Below are positions 49,087 through 60,819 of a stretch of DNA of 64,000 nt, in pieces (the first letter of the stretch is position 1; each line of letters opens with the position of its first letter). The position numbers and the translations under genes were made by a program. Origin of the DNA: Daphnia carinata (Eukaryota > Arthropoda > Branchiopoda > Diplostraca > Daphniidae); NCBI RefSeq assembly GCF_022539665.2, contig NC_081339.1, positions 2,132,017 to 2,196,016 on the forward strand, written 5' to 3'. Below the pieces are notes generated by a model that was not told where the DNA came from, made no database searches, and saw only the letters and a list, made by a program, of their open reading frames with translations.

Positions 49087-50744
49087 ATGGCATCAAAATT
49101 CCTAAGTACCCAAACCGTCAAAGCAACTGTAAGTTACTCAATTAGCAATGCATTCCTAAGCTTAACTAACTGAAAACTTTTCTCGGATTCACCAGCGCGG
49201 TTTTGCTGTGCAAACGGCTGCCAAACCGGCCGCTACAGAATTTTCTCCCATTCCTAGGGAACCCGTGAAAACTACTACTTTGAGCAATGGGATAGTTGTA
49301 GCCTCGATCGAAACAAACGCTCCTCTGTCGCGTGTTGGAATTGCATTCAAGTAATATATAAAAAGAAGATGGAAGCATTAAAAATCGCCTATAATGTGAT
49401 GGTATGAGCAGCCTTTTTCTACTTGTTTCAGGGCAGGAACACGAAATGAACCAAGTGGAAAAGAAGGCTTGGTTCATCTTCTACGAATGACATCTAGCCT
49501 TAGTAATAAACAGTCAACCCAGTTTGCCCTCACAAGGATTATTAATCAAGCTGGAGCTGCCTTGACTTGTGCTTCAGGCAGGGAACATGTTCTGTATTCT
49601 GTTGATGCCACTCGTCAACATATGTAATTATTTTTTTTTAAATTATGTTTAAGAAATTCTGTAGTTACTTGATCTTTATAAACAAAGTGATGGTGTGCTA
49701 TCCAAACTGGCTGATGCAGCAACACAGCAAGCATTTAAACCATGGGAGTTAGCTGATAACATGCATAAGATCAAACTTGATTTGGCTGCTGTTCAACCTC
49801 AGGTATTTAAAATTGCAATTACACAATTCACCTGATCTTTAATCAAACTTTCTAATTCATAGACTCAGGTTATTGAACTCCTCCACAAAGCAGCTTTTCG
49901 CACAGGCTTGGCTAATAGTCTGTTTTGCCCGCCACATTTAGTTGGCAAACACACTTCAGATTCGCTGCAGAGCTTTGTTGCGGCCAATTTGCGTGCAGAT
50001 AATGCTGCAGTAGTTGGAGTGGGTATTTCTCACGATCGCTTGGTTGCATATGCCCAAAGTCTCGCTTTAAATCCTGGGAAGCCCGCCTCGGTAGTACCTT
50101 CGAAAGTAAATGCCGGAGAAGTACGTGTGGATACGAATTGTCCTCTGGCTTATGTGGCTGTAGCGACCGCCGGAGCTTCTTTGGCTGACACAAAAGCCAT
50201 GGTTACCTTTGCTCTTCTGCAAAGGACTCTAGGAACAGGTAAGAGGTTCTGGTTCGATCTCATTCCCCTGCTAACCGTTTGTCATTTTTCAGGAATTCCA
50301 GTCAAATATGGATCAGGAGCAGGATCCAAACTAAATCAAGCTGTGTTGGGTTCCGGTGCCGTTTCAGCACTTAATTTGAATTACTCCGATGCCGGACTTT
50401 TTGGCTTCATTGCCACCGCCCCTGCGGCTGATGCCGGCAAGGTCGTCTCTGCTGCCGCCAAAGTCTTACGGACAGCTTCAGTAAATGACAGCCAATTGAG
50501 CCGTGCAAAGGCTCAACTTAAAGCTGATTTACTGATGGCCCAAGAAAACACGGGTGCGTTACTAGAAGAACTATCTCTGCAAACGCTTCTTAACCGGGCC
50601 AGCACCTCTGCCGATCTTCTGTCCACCATAGACAAAGTATCAGCTGCTGAAGTTAACGCTGTAGCTTCAAAACTGGCCTCAGCCAAATTTGCCATGGCCT
50701 CCATCGGTAGCCTAAGCAATGTCCCATTTGTTGATGAATTGTAA
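49087..50744 (+). CDS. Uqcrc2: Cytochrome b-c1 complex subunit 2 (core protein 2), mitochondrial
   Basis: Six exons: 49087-49128, 49196-49350, 49432-49623, 49688-49802, 49863-50238, 50293-50744; 443 residues (human 453). A presequence (MASKFLSTQTVKATRGFAVQ) leads to an M16 metallopeptidase-like fold: TTLSNGIVVASIETNAPLSR, GLVHLLRMTSSLSNKQ where active peptidases have HxxEH (lost here, as in core 2), GREHVLYSVDATR, ELLHKAAFR, and a C-terminal half with YVAVATAGASLADT and SALNLNYSDAGLFG. From the family it is a structural core subunit of respiratory complex III on the matrix side. The intron-3 donor (CAT AT|GTAATT) and acceptor AAAG|T are slightly weak but keep frame. Confidence 0.96.
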
Positions 50745-51778
50745 AGTTGAATAGCTCTCCGGATTGTGGTGTAGTCTATAGTTCTCTATAATTGCACAGT
50801 GGCTCATTAGAAAACATCCAATTGAACGGCTAATTATTCTGAAAAGCTGAAAGAATACACGTGCTCTATACAACAATCGTTGATGTTTCCCTTGAATTGC
50901 ACGACTTCTTTGTAATGATAATGAAGGGAACAGAACCATGAGATTCTATCTGAGACCGGAGGTACTTGAATAGCGGTGTACCGGATTCCAGATACAGCTT
51001 TCCACCAAATGGCTTAACAATTACACCTGTTAGGTTCCGTCATTCAGCTATCCACGGAAGCTGACCTAATTGGATTTTTTTTTTCTTTATGTTTTGTGAT
51101 TAAACTCTAAGATTAAATTAATTAAATAAAAAATAATGATTGAAAAATCTGTATGGAGGAGGGGGGGGGGCAGGTAGTAATTAACTAACCGTTACTTTCC
51201 TTGTATTTGTCTACACAGGCTACATACTGTACTAGAGCCATAAGTAGATCTATTTATGGCTTTGACTGTACTTGCATTATTTAGTCGATTGATTGTAAAA
51301 AAAAAAAAGATGTTTTCTATGTAATTTTCTCGAGCAATTGGTTGCCTAATACCCAGCTTGCTCGCGGAAGATACTGGCGATGAGTTGAAAAAAAACTGGA
51401 AAAATCACATTTTTGTGTGTCCGAAAGTACCTTCTGGCACTTCTGGTAGTAAGCCGGGTCTCAGGTAAGCGGAGCCGAGCCCTTTCGAGCATGGTAGTTG
51501 TACTCATTTTTTATTGTTTTTAAATATGTAGCACCTGAAATATTTCTACATCTCAAAAGTCGAGGGAATAACTTCTTCAAACTCAAATAATGATTTAATT
51601 TTTTCTTTTTTCTTGTTAGCGGCAAATATCATAGTTTTTCTGGCAACCATGGCCTTAACCGTATCCGGTCTAATGGCGGCTGCCAACTAGTGTGTTGCGA
51701 GTTGTAACCTGTCAGCCGGTTTTGGCAAGTATTCAGATTTCCAGTTTGAGTTGGGAATATTGTCGTAGTTGTTTTAAA
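50745..51778. other. Uqcrc2 3' UTR and eIF3d upstream region
   Basis: AATAAA at 51125-51130 may end Uqcrc2. A G-run lies at 51160-51170. A canonical donor-like CAG|GTAAGC at 51465/51466 followed by the pyrimidine-rich end TTTCTTGTTAG near 51618 suggests a 5' UTR intron of eIF3d. No coding sequence is seen. Confidence 0.55.
51125..51130 (+). terminator. AATAAA, possible Uqcrc2 polyadenylation signal
   Basis: Canonical hexamer 381 bp after the Uqcrc2 stop; another A/T-rich candidate follows directly. Confidence 0.5.
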
Positions 51779-53956
51779 ATGGCTGCGCATTTTGTCCCAC
51801 CAGCAACGCAAGACAATAATGATGGTTGGGGACCTTTGGGTATACCCGATCGGTACAAAGATATGCCTTACCAACCGTTTTCGAAGGTAACATCATCCGG
51901 TGTTGTATACAAGTAAACGACTTCTGATTATTCCCTTCATGCTAGATGTCAGAATGGGCTGGTGGAAGCAGCATTAATTATTCATTTCAAGATCGCAAGT
52001 ATGGTGGTGGTGGAAAATATGCCGGAGGAGCTGGTGGTAGCCAATATGCTTATCTCCATGATGAAGAAGAAAATAGTTTCCAACTTGTGGACACTGCAAG
52101 GACTCCTAGGCCAATGTATGCTAGAGGAAGATTCCTTCGTAATCAGCGTCTGGCAAGAGGCAGACAGAACTTCAGAAACTCTCAGCCAGTGCCATTGAAA
52201 GGTAGTATTATAATTGAAGTATGTGAAATATTTGTTCTACTACTGTAATTTGTTTTTTAAAGGTGGAAAAATGAAGGATAATAGAATGAGGCAGACCAGA
52301 AATAAGTGGAATAATAGAGGTCCACGACAAGTACAACTATCAATTGTATGATTTTCTTTAGCATAAATTAATGACACTTTATTGCAGGGACAAATTCAAG
52401 TGAAAAATCGTGAATCATCAGTAATTGTGCAGCCATCATGGAAAATAATTGAAGAAATGGATTTCCCCAGGCTGAACAAGTTGTCTTTACGTCTCACTAA
52501 GGAAGCTAGTGATTTGTAAGCAAGCATTTTTTGTTGATATTATTGCTTCTGTTTCTATATTAGATAATTGTGTCTGTTTTAAAATTTGACATGAAGGCTT
52601 ACGTGTGGTGAACTTGAGTTTTATGACAAGCAATATGACCGAGTTACCGTAAAAAATGAGCGAAGGCTTCAGAGGATTGACCGTATTTTTCACAAAGTCA
52701 CCACCACCGATGACCCCATTATCCGCAAAGTAAGTACAATACGTTTACTCGTATCATATGCTAAAAGTTATATACGCATTCTAACACCCTTCTTCAATAG
52801 TTGGCAAAAACGGAAGGCAATGTTTATGCTACTGATTCTATCCTAGCTACTTTGATGTGCAGCATTCGTTCCAACTATAGCTGGGATATAATAGTTCAAA
52901 AAGTTGGTGGTAAACTGTTCTTTGACAAACGTGATGATTCAGAATTTGGTATGAATTTATTTCGACAAAAAGAAATTTAGTTACATCTAAACTTAAATTT
53001 TTGTTTAGATCTGCTTACTGTATCTGAAACATCAAATGAACCTCCTCAAGAAGAGGGTATTAATAGTCCTCGAAATCTGGCATTGGAAGCAACCTTTATT
53101 AATCATAACTTATCCCAACAAGTTTTGAAAATGGTACATTGCCATTACAAACATATTTAATTTGTCCGATAAACAAAAATTATTTCTAGGGGGAAGAAAA
53201 ATTCAAAATGGAAGAGCCTAACCCATTCATCTCAGAAGATGAAGTAGGCGAGGTAGCCTCAGTAGCATACCGTTATCGCAAATGGGATTTGGACGGAGGT
53301 GTCGTCCTAGTTGCTCGTTGCGAGCATGACGCAGCTACTGTTGGATCGGCTGGTGATACGCAGTTCATTAACATCAAAGCTCTAAATGAATGGGACTCCA
53401 GAGTACGTATCAAATATTCCATTATTAACAGTCTTAGTTGTTTATTTTATTTATCATCTGCAGTTGTCTGGAGGAGTCGAGTGGCGTCAAAAACTAGACA
53501 CCCAAAGGGGTGCGGTTTTGGCCAACGAGCTAAAGAATAATGCGTGCAAGCTGGCTAAGTGGACTGTCCAAGCTCTTCTTGCCAATTCCGATTGGATCAA
53601 GTTTGGGTATGAACGCAATAACTCCAGATATCGTTTGTCTATTTTATCGCGTACCGTGACCTTATTTTCTGTACTGCAGATACGTGTCTCGGATGCATCT
53701 TCGCGATACATCACGTCACGTAATCTTAGGAACCCAGCAGTTCCGTCCGTCAGATTTCGCCTCGCAAATCAACCTTAACATGGACAACGCTTGGGGCATA
53801 CTCCGCTGTATTATCGATTTGTGTATGAAAGAAGAGGACGGCAAGTATTTGCTGGTGAAGGATCCCAACAAGCCCGTCATTCGCCTTTATAAGGTGCCGG
53901 ATAATACGTTTGAGAGCGACGATGAAGCTTTCTTCGAAGAAGGAGAAGGTTTGTAA
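51779..53956 (+). CDS. eIF3d: Eukaryotic translation initiation factor 3 subunit D
   Basis: Ten exons: 51779-51886, 51946-52201, 52263-52330, 52388-52515, 52597-52729, 52801-52948, 53009-53133, 53190-53402, 53464-53606, 53680-53956; 532 residues (human 548). The N-terminus ([20 protein letters not shown]) matches eIF3d, followed by a Gly-rich spacer ([15 protein letters not shown]) and an Arg-rich segment. The cap-binding fold occupies about 150-510 ([79 protein letters not shown]). It ends in the acidic tail [15 protein letters not shown]. From the family, it belongs to the eIF3 complex on the 40S subunit and can bind the 5' cap of selected mRNAs such as c-Jun. Confidence 0.98.
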
Positions 53957-54464
53957 TCAACTTGTTTTGTAATACGTTTGTGGACCGTCTGGCTTGCATT
54001 GCTTTTTGAACGCTTGGCTGTGGGTTTTTTCTTTTTTTTTTTTTTTCTAGCATAGAACAAATAAACACGTTCGAGATGTTAACAAAACTTTTACATTTCA
54101 ATAAGTCAATATTGCTTGGCTTTGTGTTATTTATAATTAGTACATTAACGTTTGGGAATAGTGCTTAGATTCCACAAGATTTGGTGGTTGAATTGGAAAA
54201 AGTTACTGTATTGGGTTATGCTTGTTCTTGTTGGCGTTTTAAAGAATTGCATGTTATTATCTATATGCCAACCGCTGCTTTATTCTTACAGGAGGTTATT
54301 AATTCATTTATTTTTGTACATGAACAGAAGACGAATGAAGCCTGTTACAACGGGAATATTCCTCCGCAAATTTTCACTCTACAATCTTACTATGCATATC
54401 GTATGTATGTACGTTTGTAATGGTATGGTACGGTACACGGAATAAAGACTTGTTCTTCAGCGTA
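53957..54464. other. Convergent eIF3d / threonine aldolase 3' region
   Basis: Two + strand AATAAA hexamers (54060-54065 and 54440-54445) could end eIF3d. Two overlapping + frames at 54152-54445 are not supported by homology or splice sites. Confidence 0.55.
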
Positions 54465-55991
54465 CTAAACGTTACCTTGCAGTTCTCCCAAGACGAATCT
54501 TAATTTATCTTGAGCCAGTTTAATATCTTCGGAAGTATGGTTGCAATGGACAACGATCCTTACGTTCAATTCAGTCATTGGGTAAGCCAGCAAACGGATA
54601 TCTTGACCAATTATCTCTTTTTCCTTGTCGGTCGTAGTAGCGAGTCTTGTTACAAGTGAACTCGGAGTAACACCCGTTTCAATATTGACTTTTAACATAA
54701 CCATATTCGTTTCCACACTTTCTAAATCAACTTCCACGATGCCCTTACCAACCTCTTGAGCTGTAACTGCCAATTGCTTAGTGAAGACATGATCTTGTGC
54801 TAGCCTAGTTGGTCCATTTTGCAATGACAAAATGCCGGCTGCGGCCAAGATACCCGCCTGGCGCATTCCACCTCCAAGAGCTTTTCGACAGCGATGGGCC
54901 TTGTTATGGATTAAACAGAAAATAAAGATGGTATTTACCGGGAAAAGAAAACCAGAAGATATACCTCGTTGATGAAAGCTTTCGATCCAACAAGCAGTGA
55001 ACCAACAGGAGCACCTAAACAAGAATAAGTTGTTCAACAGCCAAGTGCGCAATTTTTTCATCTAGCTTATGCCGACTGACCTAATCCTTTGCTGAGACAT
55101 ATTGATATCTAATTGAAAAGATATGGAATTAGGTTACCATTTTGATTTGAAACATACAGCGCAAATTACGGAATCAAAGGGTTCCACCAATTCTGACGCG
55201 GAGACGCCTGAAGCAACAGCAGCGTTGAAAATTCGTGCTCCATCTAAATGAAATTTCATTTCATTTTCTCTGGCCAATCGGCCTGCCTGGAAGAATAGGG
55301 AAAACGTACACTGTATTAAATACAATGTAACTTAATACTATATTGCCTTTCGAAATGTGACGAAAGTTAACGAAGAAGAAACCTTTAAAGTCCAATCGTG
55401 TGGAACAATCCTACCACCGCAACGGTTGTGAGTATTTTCAACACAAAGCAAAACCGAGTGGGATTGGTGGGCATCTTTACTGTTACGTATTTTCCTCCTT
55501 ACTTCATCCAGGTCTAAGCTGCCATTCGAAAATGTTCGGACAGGGCGAAGATTAATTCCTCCAAACTAAGAATAATGGTCTAACATCCTGTCATCATAGA
55601 TTGTGTATGAAAACATTTACTTGGGCTGCTCCAGTTTGTTCATAATGTAGAATGTGACTCTCATCCCCAACAATTGCTTCACTTCCTCGCAATTTACAAT
55701 GTGTCAAGAGGGCAATCAAGTTAGACATGGTTCCTGATGGAACATACAAGGCAGCTTCTTTTCCCAATAGTTTTGCTGCCAGGCTCTGCAATTCTATAGA
55801 ACAAGATATTACAGATAAAATAGATGCCAAAGTTTCTTATTCCCACCAGTGACGGTAGGGTCTTCGCCATAGACATCATCTCCAACATCTGCATGCATCA
55901 TTGCTGTCCTCATTTCTATACTTGGTTTTGTTACTGTGTCACTACGGAAATCAATCACGGTGGCCTGTTCCACAAGAAATTTTGTGACCAT
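54465..55991 (-). CDS. L-threonine aldolase (PLP-dependent)
   Basis: Seven exons: 55991-55847, 55793-55621, 55565-55383, 55286-55170, 55108-55081, 55014-54965, 54899-54465; 376 residues. PLP fold-type I features in order: [73 protein letters not shown] (Asp contacts the PLP ring nitrogen), and [15 protein letters not shown], whose Lys forms the Schiff base. The 28-bp exon 5 carries that Lys. I use donor TCC|GTAATT before it rather than a downstream GTATGT because this yields the conserved [11 protein letters not shown]. Reaction: L-threonine or allo-threonine to glycine and acetaldehyde. The longest ATG-led reading starts [14 protein letters not shown]; an upstream exon may replace it (next entry). 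Confidence 0.94.
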
Positions 55992-56215
55992 TATGCATTT
56001 GGCACCAATTTTGCTTTTTACATTCAATCACTTAGAAATATTGTTTACATTATATCTTTAAATTTCGTGCAATCGATATTTTTATTTCTAAATTTGGCAA
56101 CACAATTGAACCCAAGAGCAAATGGCAACCACCATAGTATTTGCAACTGCTACGACAGCATGGTCATAGAACGAGGAATCGTAATATCGTGGATAAAACA
56201 ATCAAGGATACTTAC

Positions 56216-56377
56216 TCCTAAAGGAACTTCAGTTCCAGATATCAGCTTTGTGTTTCCATACCCTGTCATAACTGCAGACATTTTAGGTGTGGCTATTGTG
56301 GCAAATGTAGACTGAGTTTTGACTTTCACTCTCGATAACGATCGGCAAAAGAGTAAACACCTGCTGCGGATTGACAT
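56216..56377 (-). CDS. Possible alternative first exon of threonine aldolase (mitochondrial leader)
   Basis: ATG 56377 opens 54 codons ending exactly at a strong donor GGA|GTAAGT (56216/56215). Acceptor GAACAG at 55965 would join it in phase to [11 protein letters not shown] of the aldolase. The peptide (MSIRSRCLLFCRSLSRVKVK...) is Arg/Ser-rich and lacks acidic residues at its start, like a mitochondrial presequence. Use of this exon versus ATG 55991 would give mitochondrial and cytosolic forms. Splicing is inferred. Confidence 0.5.
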
Positions 56378-56586
56378 TTTAAACTATAGATAAGGCCGTC
56401 GCCATCTAGTGTTGTTGGGAGAACTACAGCTGAATACAAGTGGAAATTCTGGCGCCAAGGGTCTGATCGAGAAGCATTGTTAAAGAGGTCTGGCCGAATC
56501 CAAACACGAAGGAAAATACAGTAAATTACCACATTTCGTTTTGGGCAAATTATCTATACCCGGATTTTTGTTATCAAAGTTCAAGA

Positions 56587-59556
56587 ATGAGCAAGGTGGT
56601 TGGAATTCCGGAAACTGGTGAAACATAATTTTAAGTTTCTAGGGTTATTGTTGTTTACATATTTTTACTTCTTTTTTTACTCAGAAATCAACGATGGCCG
56701 GAGTCCTAAAACCCCCAAAGGGAAGAAACTTATTCAAGGTTGAGCTTAGAATTAAAAATTTTTTATGACTCTTTCTATCAGTGTTGTATTCTTCACTTTG
56801 ATTTTATAGGGACGCTCTCCTTCACACCAATTGATAATAAGAATGCTGTGCCCAAAATTAAGAATGGCAAAACATCTGAAGTGTCAAGTGAAGCTAAAGG
56901 GTGTGATGTGATTGCAGTGGTCGATAAGAACTCATCTGAAGTGGAAACCATTGAAATTGATGACACAACCAAGTATAACTCATTGCGTGAGGATTCAGAT
57001 GAATCAAATAGTATCCCAAATGTGTCATTGGCTGAGGGTGAGTTAGATAGTGAACTGGATACAAGTCACATATCAAATGATGAATTAGGCAAATCATCCT
57101 CATCAGCCAATGCTTCAACCCCTAGACAAGCTGAACGACAAAAAAAAAAATTGGAAAGGCTGAAAGAAAAGGAGGTATTAAATATCTAATCTATTAAAAA
57201 GCAGTTCAAAATTGTGACCACTTATTTTCTTTGGCTTTAGGAAAGAGAGAGAAAAAAGGCTGAGGAGAAATCAGAAAAAGAACGTTTACGAAAGGAAAAG
57301 GAAGAAGAAAAAAGGAAGAAAGAAGAGGAAAAAGAAGCTGAGAAAAAGAAAAAGGAAGAGGAAAAGAAGAAAAAGGAAGAAGAAAAAGAAGCAGAAAAAA
57401 AGCGTAAAGAAGAGGAGAGAAAGAAAAAAGAAGAAGAAAAAGAGGCTGAAAAAAGGCGTAAAGAAGAAGAGAAAAAACGGAAAGAAGAAGAAAAGGAAAA
57501 TGAAAAAAAGAAAAAGGAGGAAGAAGAACGGCGAAAAAAAGAAAGGCTCTCCCAAGTTTTTACAAATTTTTTCACCCAAAAGAAAACTATTGCAGGAAAG
57601 AATGACACCAATACCCCGTGTGTCACTTCGTCATCCTTCTGTTTAGCATTTCCACCTTTCCAGGTTAGCTTTTTCCAGTATTACTATGATTGTGAAGAGG
57701 AAGTTTTAAGTTTTCTGACAGTCCTAGCTAATATATTATTTCCCAATAGATTAAAGAAAACATGAAACTAGCTCCAACCGTTCGTAGCGAATTCGATTTT
57801 TCTAGAAGAGATTTCCTTGACCAAATATTAAAAAAGTCAAAACCTACAACGGAAGTAAATTGCCTACAATTCAAAGGAAATAGAGGAAGAAACCATGGCG
57901 CAACATGGCCCCTTGTCAAAGACAATGAAGTGGAAGTGATAGGTAAGTAAACTGGTATCGAAGCAAACGCAATAACTAACATTTAGTTGCTGACAGATGA
58001 AGACGAAGCAGAAGGTGCGATGAACAAAGAAGACATTATAACAGTAGTACCACCGCTGCCCCGAAGGATGCGACCGAAGCTGTTAAAGTTCTGCGAAAAC
58101 CGCCGCCCCGCTTATTGGGGGACGTGGGGTAAAACTAGTCATTTAGTAGGGCCTAGGCGTCCTTTCGGGAAAGAGGTATGTAAATTGAACACGAACTCGG
58201 AAGACCAAATTAGTTATTCAAAAAAAATTATTAGAACATATTCGACTACGAAATTGATTCTGATGACGAGTGGGAAGAAGAAGTTGAACCAGGAGAATCC
58301 TTAACCGATTCCGAAGCAGAAGGTGAAGAAAAAGAACCGGCTGATGATTACGAGGTTTGTAAATTTAATGACAATTTCTTTGTTTTTCAGTTGTCCATTT
58401 TGAAACCTATGAATTTTTGTTTCTTGTAGGTGGATAACGAGTTCCTTGTACCTCATGGATACTTGAGTGATGAAGAAGGAGAAAAGGAGGACGACGAACG
58501 GCCGATGTCCCCCTCTGAAGCAAAAGAGAAGCTGAAACTAAAGGAAGAACAATTCGAACGAGAGTTAAAAGAGAAAACATGCCACATTAAACCAAGTCTA
58601 ATTGGTTGTTGCTGGACAGATGACTTGAATCTTGAACCGCAACTTCTAAAAGTTCTGCAGCGCTACGCCACTGTGGTGTTCTCTTCAGCCAACCCTATTC
58701 CACTTAGTTGCAGTGAACTGCTTTGTGAGAATGGCGAGTCACCGATTGCCGATGAAACCGCTCGAAGTGAGAATAAAGCATCTAAGCGACTTGTCAGCGA
58801 AAATGATATTCCAGCCCTTATACGCCTACTTCATGGGAGTTCTTACAGTAAGCTGACGATAGTGAAGGAGTTTCAGTCCTATCTGGGGCGAAATCGTACA
58901 GACGAAAATAAAAATGGTAAATCTATTAATAAAATTTCCAAAATGCAAAATCTGCAATATTTATGCATTCTATGAATTTAGCTCCATCTAAGGCACAGAT
59001 CTTGACTAAAATCGCCGAAATTGCTTCGTGGACAAAATGCACAGAAACGGGAGCAATGAATGGTAGGACGTGTTGGTTGGTTCAGCCTGATGTTCTTGAT
59101 CATTACGATCTCAAAGAACTGTCTGTCATCAACGCTTGGGAATTCGCCACGGAGACCAAAAAGCGAGGACGTAAAGCTGATGATTCTAGGACGGAAGAAG
59201 ATACCCCGCCTGCCAAGACCCCACGCGTTTCACTCATTAAGCAGTTTGTGCAGCCAAATAATCTTTCGTTAACCAACAGGGTTACAACATCGTTGGAGAA
59301 GGATCTTCCTGAATCAGACAAAGATACTAAAGAATCCTGCAATAAGCCATCAATAGTGTCGACCCCCAAAACCAAAAAAAGAATCACGTTAATTAGTATC
59401 CCAACTTCTGGTACCAAGAAACCCAAGACTGAGTCGAAAAGTACCCCCCTAACAAATTTCTTAAAGAAGATGAGCACAAAGGAAGCGTTAACCAAATCGT
59501 CGAATGAAATTGACGATACAGAGATGGATGGGATTGAGTGTTTGACAACGGAATGA
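56587..59556 (+). CDS. Chaf1a: Chromatin assembly factor 1 subunit A (CAF-1 p150)
   Basis: Nine exons: 56587-56617, 56685-56738, 56810-57174, 57241-57663, 57750-57942, 57997-58175, 58235-58354, 58430-58916, 58982-59556; 808 residues. An N-terminal KKLIQGTLSFTP resembles the first PCNA-binding segment of p150. Exon 4 is the KER domain, about 95 residues almost only Lys, Glu and Arg, ending in LSQVFTNFFTQKK like the second PCNA box (ITRFFQK). Then comes the conserved core LKFCENRRPAYWGTWGKTS, the acidic ED domain (YEIDSDDEWEEEVEPGESL) and FLVPHGYLSDEEG. Near the end are the winged-helix-like LLHGSSYSKLTIVKEFQSYL and LIKQFVQ. From the family it deposits H3-H4 behind replication forks with Chaf1b and Rbbp4. 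ATG 56587 is 209 bp from the aldolase leader exon on the other strand. Confidence 0.96.
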
Positions 59557-59779
59557 TTTGGAATTTGTTGGTGTCAATTTGTATTGAAATATGGTTTTAT
59601 TTCTCGTCAATTCGATAAGTTCAAGAATGTGCGGCTGTTTTACCTCACCCAAACTGATGGATACACCGAAGCCTTCATGTGATTTTTTTTTTTTTCAATT
59701 ATTTTTATTTTGCGACGATGGTTCGTTAAATTCAATTTTATTTTGTGGTTACAAACTAAACTAATAGAAAAACAATAAC
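59557..59779. other. Convergent Chaf1a / bL27m 3' flank
   Basis: A short A/T-rich gap; TTTATT words near 59700 could act as minus-strand AATAAA for bL27m. Nothing else. Confidence 0.5.
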
Positions 59780-60334
59780 TCAGACTGTGTCAACTAATCT
59801 GAATTTTGGCTCTAACGGCTCAGGGATGACATGGAAGTATTTTTTGTAGACATTAACCATATTATCTTTTCTTGATTTGTAAACTCTATCTGTCCAGTAT
59901 TTGTCAAAGTTGGGCTGAAATTTTTCACATGTTATAAGTACTTTCCCTGGCTGTAGGGCATAAAGAGAACCATCTTTGCCAATGCCAACCTATAATTAAA
60001 TATATTACAGAATATGGGGTTTATGATGCCAATATCTAAGTACTGACATTGAGTCCAGGGTGGCAGCGAATGTTAAGCTGGCGTAACAAAATGGAACTTT
60101 GTGTCACTATAGTCCCATCCTGGGCTTTGATCCCTCTTCGTTTACCTGGAGCATGCCCTTTCCTGTTTCTTGATGAGCCTCCAGCTTTCTTCGATGCCCA
60201 ACGTACCACCGAGTTAACGACGTTACCTATAGTTATAATTTTTTTTTATTTTAAAGAAGCTAGAAAAAATAAATTTCAATTTTTTTTTCGTTACAAGGTC
60301 GTAAATTGATTATGATGTTGCTCACAAACGACAT
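59780..60334 (-). CDS. mRpL27: Mitochondrial ribosomal protein bL27m
   Basis: Three exons: 60334-60295, 60226-60048, 59989-59780; 142 residues (human 148). The leader MSFVSNIIINLRPCNVVNSV is positively charged, then the bL27 hallmark RWASKKAGGSSRNRKGHAPG (mature L27 begins near ASKKAGGS), GIKAQDGTIVTQSSILLRQ, HPGLNVGIGKDGSLYAL and FHVIPEPLEPKF. From the family, it is a large-subunit protein with its N-terminal tail near the peptidyl-transferase centre. The first exon is my inference: ATG 60334 with donor CTT|GTAACG gives the right phase, while a nearby ATG-led exon (60718, MQQKNS with perfect donor CG|GTGAGT) does not. Confidence 0.92.
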
Positions 60335-60602
60335 AACGTGTGGAAAAGTTCTCGATTTCGGGAGCACTGCTATTTCTGTAGAATTCTAGAATATATTGCA
60401 TTAAAGGTTCAAAACGTTCCTTTAGGAAACCAGCGCGAATAGTGTGTATTCTGTAAGCTTTCCGCAGCAGTCGACTCTAGGAAATTTTCGCTATAGGGAT
60501 TCTGGCTTGCTGAGATGGTATAGTGCACCACCGCCGCTTTTTTACGATGTTTCTCTCAATAGATGGCGTTGTATATCCGTCTTATATGGAAATCCGTTTT
60601 AC

Positions 60603-60624
60603 CCCAAAAAAAAAAAAAAAAAAA
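60603..60624 (+). repeat. Poly-A run
   Basis: About 21 A residues in the bL27m/60.8-kb-gene divergent region; a likely spot for sequence-length error. Confidence 0.8.
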
Positions 60625-60819
60625 ATATCGGCCTTTTTTTGTTTCACTGCTCTCGCCACCTCCCGGTCAGATTTCTAGGTAATTCTCTACATACACTCAC
60701 CGAATTTTTCTGCTGCATCGTGCTAGCGCTGTAGCGTACTTTGCGGTTGCCAAACGCCGTCAGGCTATTTCGTCTTACTGCGGTTTCACCCCATCTGTCA
60801 TTTGTACCAATTGTAGATA

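Noticed and set aside
55137-55169. Alternative end of threonine aldolase exon 4 at a GTATGT donor (adds VICA)
   Set aside because: It would insert extra residues just before the conserved ISICLSKG; the earlier donor GTAATT gives the family-like [11 protein letters not shown].
57237-57626. 129-residue minus-strand frame rich in Phe and Ser
   Set aside because: It is the mirror of the Lys/Glu-rich KER domain of Chaf1a (AAA/GAA/GAG codons read backwards).
60701-60718. MQQKNS as first exon of bL27m
   Set aside because: A perfect donor follows, but the phase does not match exon 2; ATG 60334 does. It may be a non-coding 5' exon.
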